Source of the DNA: Bin34 sp965219935
Lineage (GTDB): Bacteria > Chloroflexota > Anaerolineae > Caldilineales > Caldilineaceae
Direction: 5' to 3'
Length of the DNA: 64,000 bases
Assembly (NCBI GenBank): GCA_965219935.1
Contig: CBDCOU010000003.1
Location: 930,001 to 994,000, forward strand
Positions 61,864 through 64,000 of the stretch are shown piece by piece. The notes beneath the pieces were generated by a model that saw only the letters and a list, made by a program, of their open reading frames with translations, did no database searches and was not told the origin of the DNA. A program made the translations under genes and the position numbers. Positions within the stretch are counted from its first letter, which is position 1; every line of letters begins with the position of its first letter.

Positions 61864-62472
61864 ATGCATTCACCGGATACTGAAGAACTGATTCTGGACG
61901 CTGCCCTGGAGGAATTCTCGGTGCAGGGCTATGCGAATGCAGGATTCAAGGAGGTTGCGGCCCGGGCCAATCTCACAATGGCCGTCTTGTTTGCCCGGTT
62001 TCCCAGCAAGGAACGGATGTTTCTGTCGTTGATGGACCGGTTTGCCAACTCGGTGGAACGCAAGGTCCTTGCCGCCATCGACAAACGCCTCGACGCCACG
62101 GATCGCATCATCGCGGCGACGGAAGCATGCCTGGCTGGTTTCGGACAATATCGACGCGAACTGAAAATCCTGATGGTGCATACCCGGTCGCTGGGGCCAT
62201 CGTTCGACCAGAAAGTCCGGGACATCCAGACCCGTTTCGCCGCCATCATTCAGGACCTGTTGGACGACGCCATCCGACAACGGCAGATTGACCCCGTGGA
62301 CACGGAGGTGGTGGCCGCCGCCTGGACCGGTTCCATCTACCACTTGGTGATGCAGTGGTCGTTGACCGGTTATCCCGATCAGGACCGCATGCTGGCCACG
62401 CTGATTCCCTTGCTGATGCGGTCCGTGGGCCTCCCGGCCTCAGCGGTCGCCAAGTCATCGTCGGAAAGCTGA
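61864..62472 (+). CDS. TetR-family transcriptional regulator
   Basis: This 202-residue regulator has an N-terminal HTH (ILDAALEEFSVQGYANAGFKEVAARANLTMAVLFARFPSKERMF) and a C-terminal ligand-binding helical domain. TetR proteins repress target promoters until a ligand binds. The ATG at 61864 is the natural start of the HTH domain. The stop is 19 bases before menF, so they are probably co-transcribed, and it may control menaquinone synthesis. The ligand is unknown. Confidence 0.9.
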   Translation: MHSPDTEELILDAALEEFSVQGYANAGFKEVAARANLTMAVLFARFPSKERMFLSLMDRFANSVERKVLAAIDKRLDATDRIIAATEACLAGFGQYRRELKILMVHTRSLGPSFDQKVRDIQTRFAAIIQDLLDDAIRQRQIDPVDTEVVAAAWTGSIYHLVMQWSLTGYPDQDRMLATLIPLLMRSVGLPASAVAKSSSES

Positions 62473-62491
62473 ACCGAACACCGCCGGCCCT

Positions 62492-63847
62492 TTGGACACA
62501 TACGCGGAACAGCGCCTCGTATCGGTCACCAAGCCCATTTCGGGATTCTCCCCGGACATGGTCAGGGCACTTGTGCCGGATGCATGGCACATCCAATGGT
62601 TCGATCCGGTCACACGGCAGGCGTTGAGGGGATGGGGTGCGGCGGCAGTGTTGCGCGGCGATCCGGCAGATCGCTTTGCTGATATTCGGCGCCAGGCGGA
62701 GGCGCTGTTCGGGGATGCTGTTTGCCGGGGACCTGGCCGAGGCCCGCGCCTGGCCGGAGGCTTCTCCTTTTCCAGTGGGTATCTGTCCGACAAGGTCTGG
62801 CAATCCTTTGCACCGGGCTGTTTCGTGCTCCCGCATTTCCAACACGAGTTGGTTGAGAATCGAGAGTGGCTCACGATCAACGTTCTGGTTGATTCAGGCG
62901 TGGATGCCCAGGAAGCGGTGGACCACTGCGGTGAGATTCTCAGCGACTTGGATCGGAACGGTGCCAACCCTCCACAAGGCAGTCCGTCCCATGGCGCAGG
63001 CGCGTCAACGCGTACCACACACACGGTCGAGAACCCGGTGGCCAAGGTCGAATGGCGTGGCATGATCGGCGAAGTTCTGGACCGAATCGGCGCCGGCCAG
63101 GTCAACAAAGTGGCGCTGGCGCGCATGCGCGAGTTGAACTTCGCCCAGCCGCCCGACACGAACCGCGCCATGGCCCACCTAGCCCATCGTTACAGCAACT
63201 GCTACCGTTTCCTGTTTCACCAGGAAGACGAATCGGTGTTCCTGGGTGCGTCGCCTGAGTTGCTCTGTGCACTGGACCACGAACGACTGCACACCATGGC
63301 CTTGGCCGGCACCGCGCCGCGCCGCCAATCCTCCGAGGCGAATCGAAACGGCCACCGGGAAATACTTTCCTCGGCCAAGAACCAGCATGAACACCGCATC
63401 GTGGTCGACAACCTGCTCGCGCGCCTGCACGAGTTCCAAGCCATTCCGGACCAGGATCTCCGCACCGGGATACTGTCACTGCACAATGTCCATCACCTGC
63501 GGACACCGGTCTCGGCCACGCCTCGGGCGGCCCGGCACATTCTCGAATGGCTTGCGCATCTGCACCCAACCGCCGCCCTGGGAGGCGACCCGACCAACCA
63601 AGCCATGGTCTTGATCGATGAGTTGGAAAGGCAGCCAAGAGGTTGGTATGCCGCCCCGTTCGGCCTGTTCGACCGCTTCGGACATGGCGCGTTTTGCGTT
63701 GGCATCCGCTCGGCCGTGATCCACAAGGCACGCGCCTGGCTGTTCGCCGGTGCCGGAATCGTCGCCGGCAGCCGCCCGGAACTCGAGTGGGATGAAACCG
63801 AGTGGAAGTTTCAGCCCATGCACCAGGCCCTGACGGACCTGTCCTGA
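62492..63847 (+). CDS. menF: Isochorismate synthase
   Basis: This 451-residue chorismate-utilising enzyme starts with a TTG at 62492. The C-terminal core carries the signatures FRFLFHQEDESVFLGASPELL, LAGTAPR, NQHEHRIVVDNL, and PTAALGGDPTNQAM, then GWYAAPFGLFD and GAGIVAGSRPELEWDETEWK. It converts chorismate to isochorismate, the first committed step to menaquinone. The menD start overlaps its stop (TGATG), indicating translational coupling. Confidence 0.9.
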   Translation: MDTYAEQRLVSVTKPISGFSPDMVRALVPDAWHIQWFDPVTRQALRGWGAAAVLRGDPADRFADIRRQAEALFGDAVCRGPGRGPRLAGGFSFSSGYLSDKVWQSFAPGCFVLPHFQHELVENREWLTINVLVDSGVDAQEAVDHCGEILSDLDRNGANPPQGSPSHGAGASTRTTHTVENPVAKVEWRGMIGEVLDRIGAGQVNKVALARMRELNFAQPPDTNRAMAHLAHRYSNCYRFLFHQEDESVFLGASPELLCALDHERLHTMALAGTAPRRQSSEANRNGHREILSSAKNQHEHRIVVDNLLARLHEFQAIPDQDLRTGILSLHNVHHLRTPVSATPRAARHILEWLAHLHPTAALGGDPTNQAMVLIDELERQPRGWYAAPFGLFDRFGHGAFCVGIRSAVIHKARAWLFAGAGIVAGSRPELEWDETEWKFQPMHQALTDLS

Positions 63848-64000
63848 TGCCCGGCATGCTGCCATCCGATCCCCCCAGCTTTCAGCTGGCCGATGTGATT
63901 GTCCAAACCCTGGCGGAGCTTGGCATCCGTCACTTTTGCATTTGTCCGGGTTCCCGGTCCACCCCTCTGGTCCTAAACATTTGGCGTGATGAATCCGTTT
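63847..64000 (+). CDS. menD: 2-succinyl-5-enolpyruvyl-6-hydroxy-3-cyclohexene-1-carboxylate synthase, N-terminal fragment
   Basis: The last 154 bases of the window encode 51 residues (MPGMLPSDPPSFQLADVIVQ...), including LGIRHFCICPGSRSTPLVLN. The CPGSRSTPL motif is diagnostic for the ThDP-dependent MenD. It carries the second step of menaquinone synthesis, joining isochorismate to 2-oxoglutarate. The ATG at 63847 overlaps the menF stop. The gene is cut by the window end. Confidence 0.9.
   Translation, partial: MPGMLPSDPPSFQLADVIVQTLAELGIRHFCICPGSRSTPLVLNIWRDESV

Overview
The window is bacterial, GC-rich, and densely packed with genes on both strands. Its content best fits a heterotrophic Chloroflexota-type bacterium, possibly a marine or sponge-associated lineage. 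The pointers are menaquinone genes (menG, menF, menD), a heme branch through HemC/HemD/HemB, sugar and peptide ABC importers with Tat or Sec lipoprotein receptors, several sulfatases and phytanoyl-CoA-dioxygenase-like enzymes, an uncoupled amidohydrolase/Rieske pair and a high-molecular-weight class A penicillin-binding protein. This placement is inferred from gene content; no rRNA or tRNA gene was seen.

Layout. Positions 1-3.8 kb hold the start of an acetamidase/formamidase, two intact tandem GNAT acetyltransferases, and a decayed third copy lying beside a duplicated fragment of the ribonuclease D 3' end. Positions 3.8-12.6 kb carry RNase D, a CorA-type transporter, an unassigned GNAT-like gene, full-length glycine dehydrogenase (gcvP), a PfkB kinase and a sulfatase. 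Positions 13.0-17.1 kb form a carbohydrate ABC import operon (Tat lipoprotein receptor, hairpin, PhyH-like dioxygenase, two permeases) with no ATPase gene. Positions 17.2-29.4 kb hold ychF, a second sulfatase, two tandem HAD phosphatases, menG, a methyltransferase, a PBP1A-like enzyme, a membrane J-domain/SH3 protein, and gcvH-gcvT.

Positions 29.4-39.2 kb contain ftsH, a remnant of a cobalamin adenosyltransferase, a PhyH-like gene, a Cys/Met-metabolism PLP enzyme, a mycoredoxin-like protein, a giant FAD/Fe-S oxidoreductase fusion, and the Rieske/amidohydrolase pair. Positions 39.5-44.4 kb are a scarred accessory patch. A DEAH helicase gene is broken by an IS630-family element whose transposase needs a -1 frameshift, followed by an AAA-ATPase/PD-(D/E)XK gene and a glyoxalase-fold gene. 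Positions 44.9-55.1 kb hold an enolase-superfamily enzyme, a complete five-gene Opp/Dpp importer, a URO-D-family protein and an MDR dehydrogenase, which together look like an uptake-plus-catabolism locus. Positions 55.3-64.0 kb hold an unknown gene, hemC-hemD-hemB, a membrane-anchored MerR-like protein, an SDR, a gutted glycoside-hydrolase remnant, and a TetR-menF-menD run cut by the window end.

How it works together. The sugar importer, its dioxygenase and the neighbouring sulfatases suggest use of sulfated or modified glycans. The Opp importer and the enolase, URO-D and MDR enzymes suggest uptake and oxidation of another small molecule. Glycine cleavage is split: gcvP is 18 kb away from gcvH-gcvT. 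The most striking feature is gene decay: at least four gene remnants plus one IS-split gene occur in 64 kb. I did not find a convincing new defence or biosynthetic system; the less ordinary items are listed as findings.
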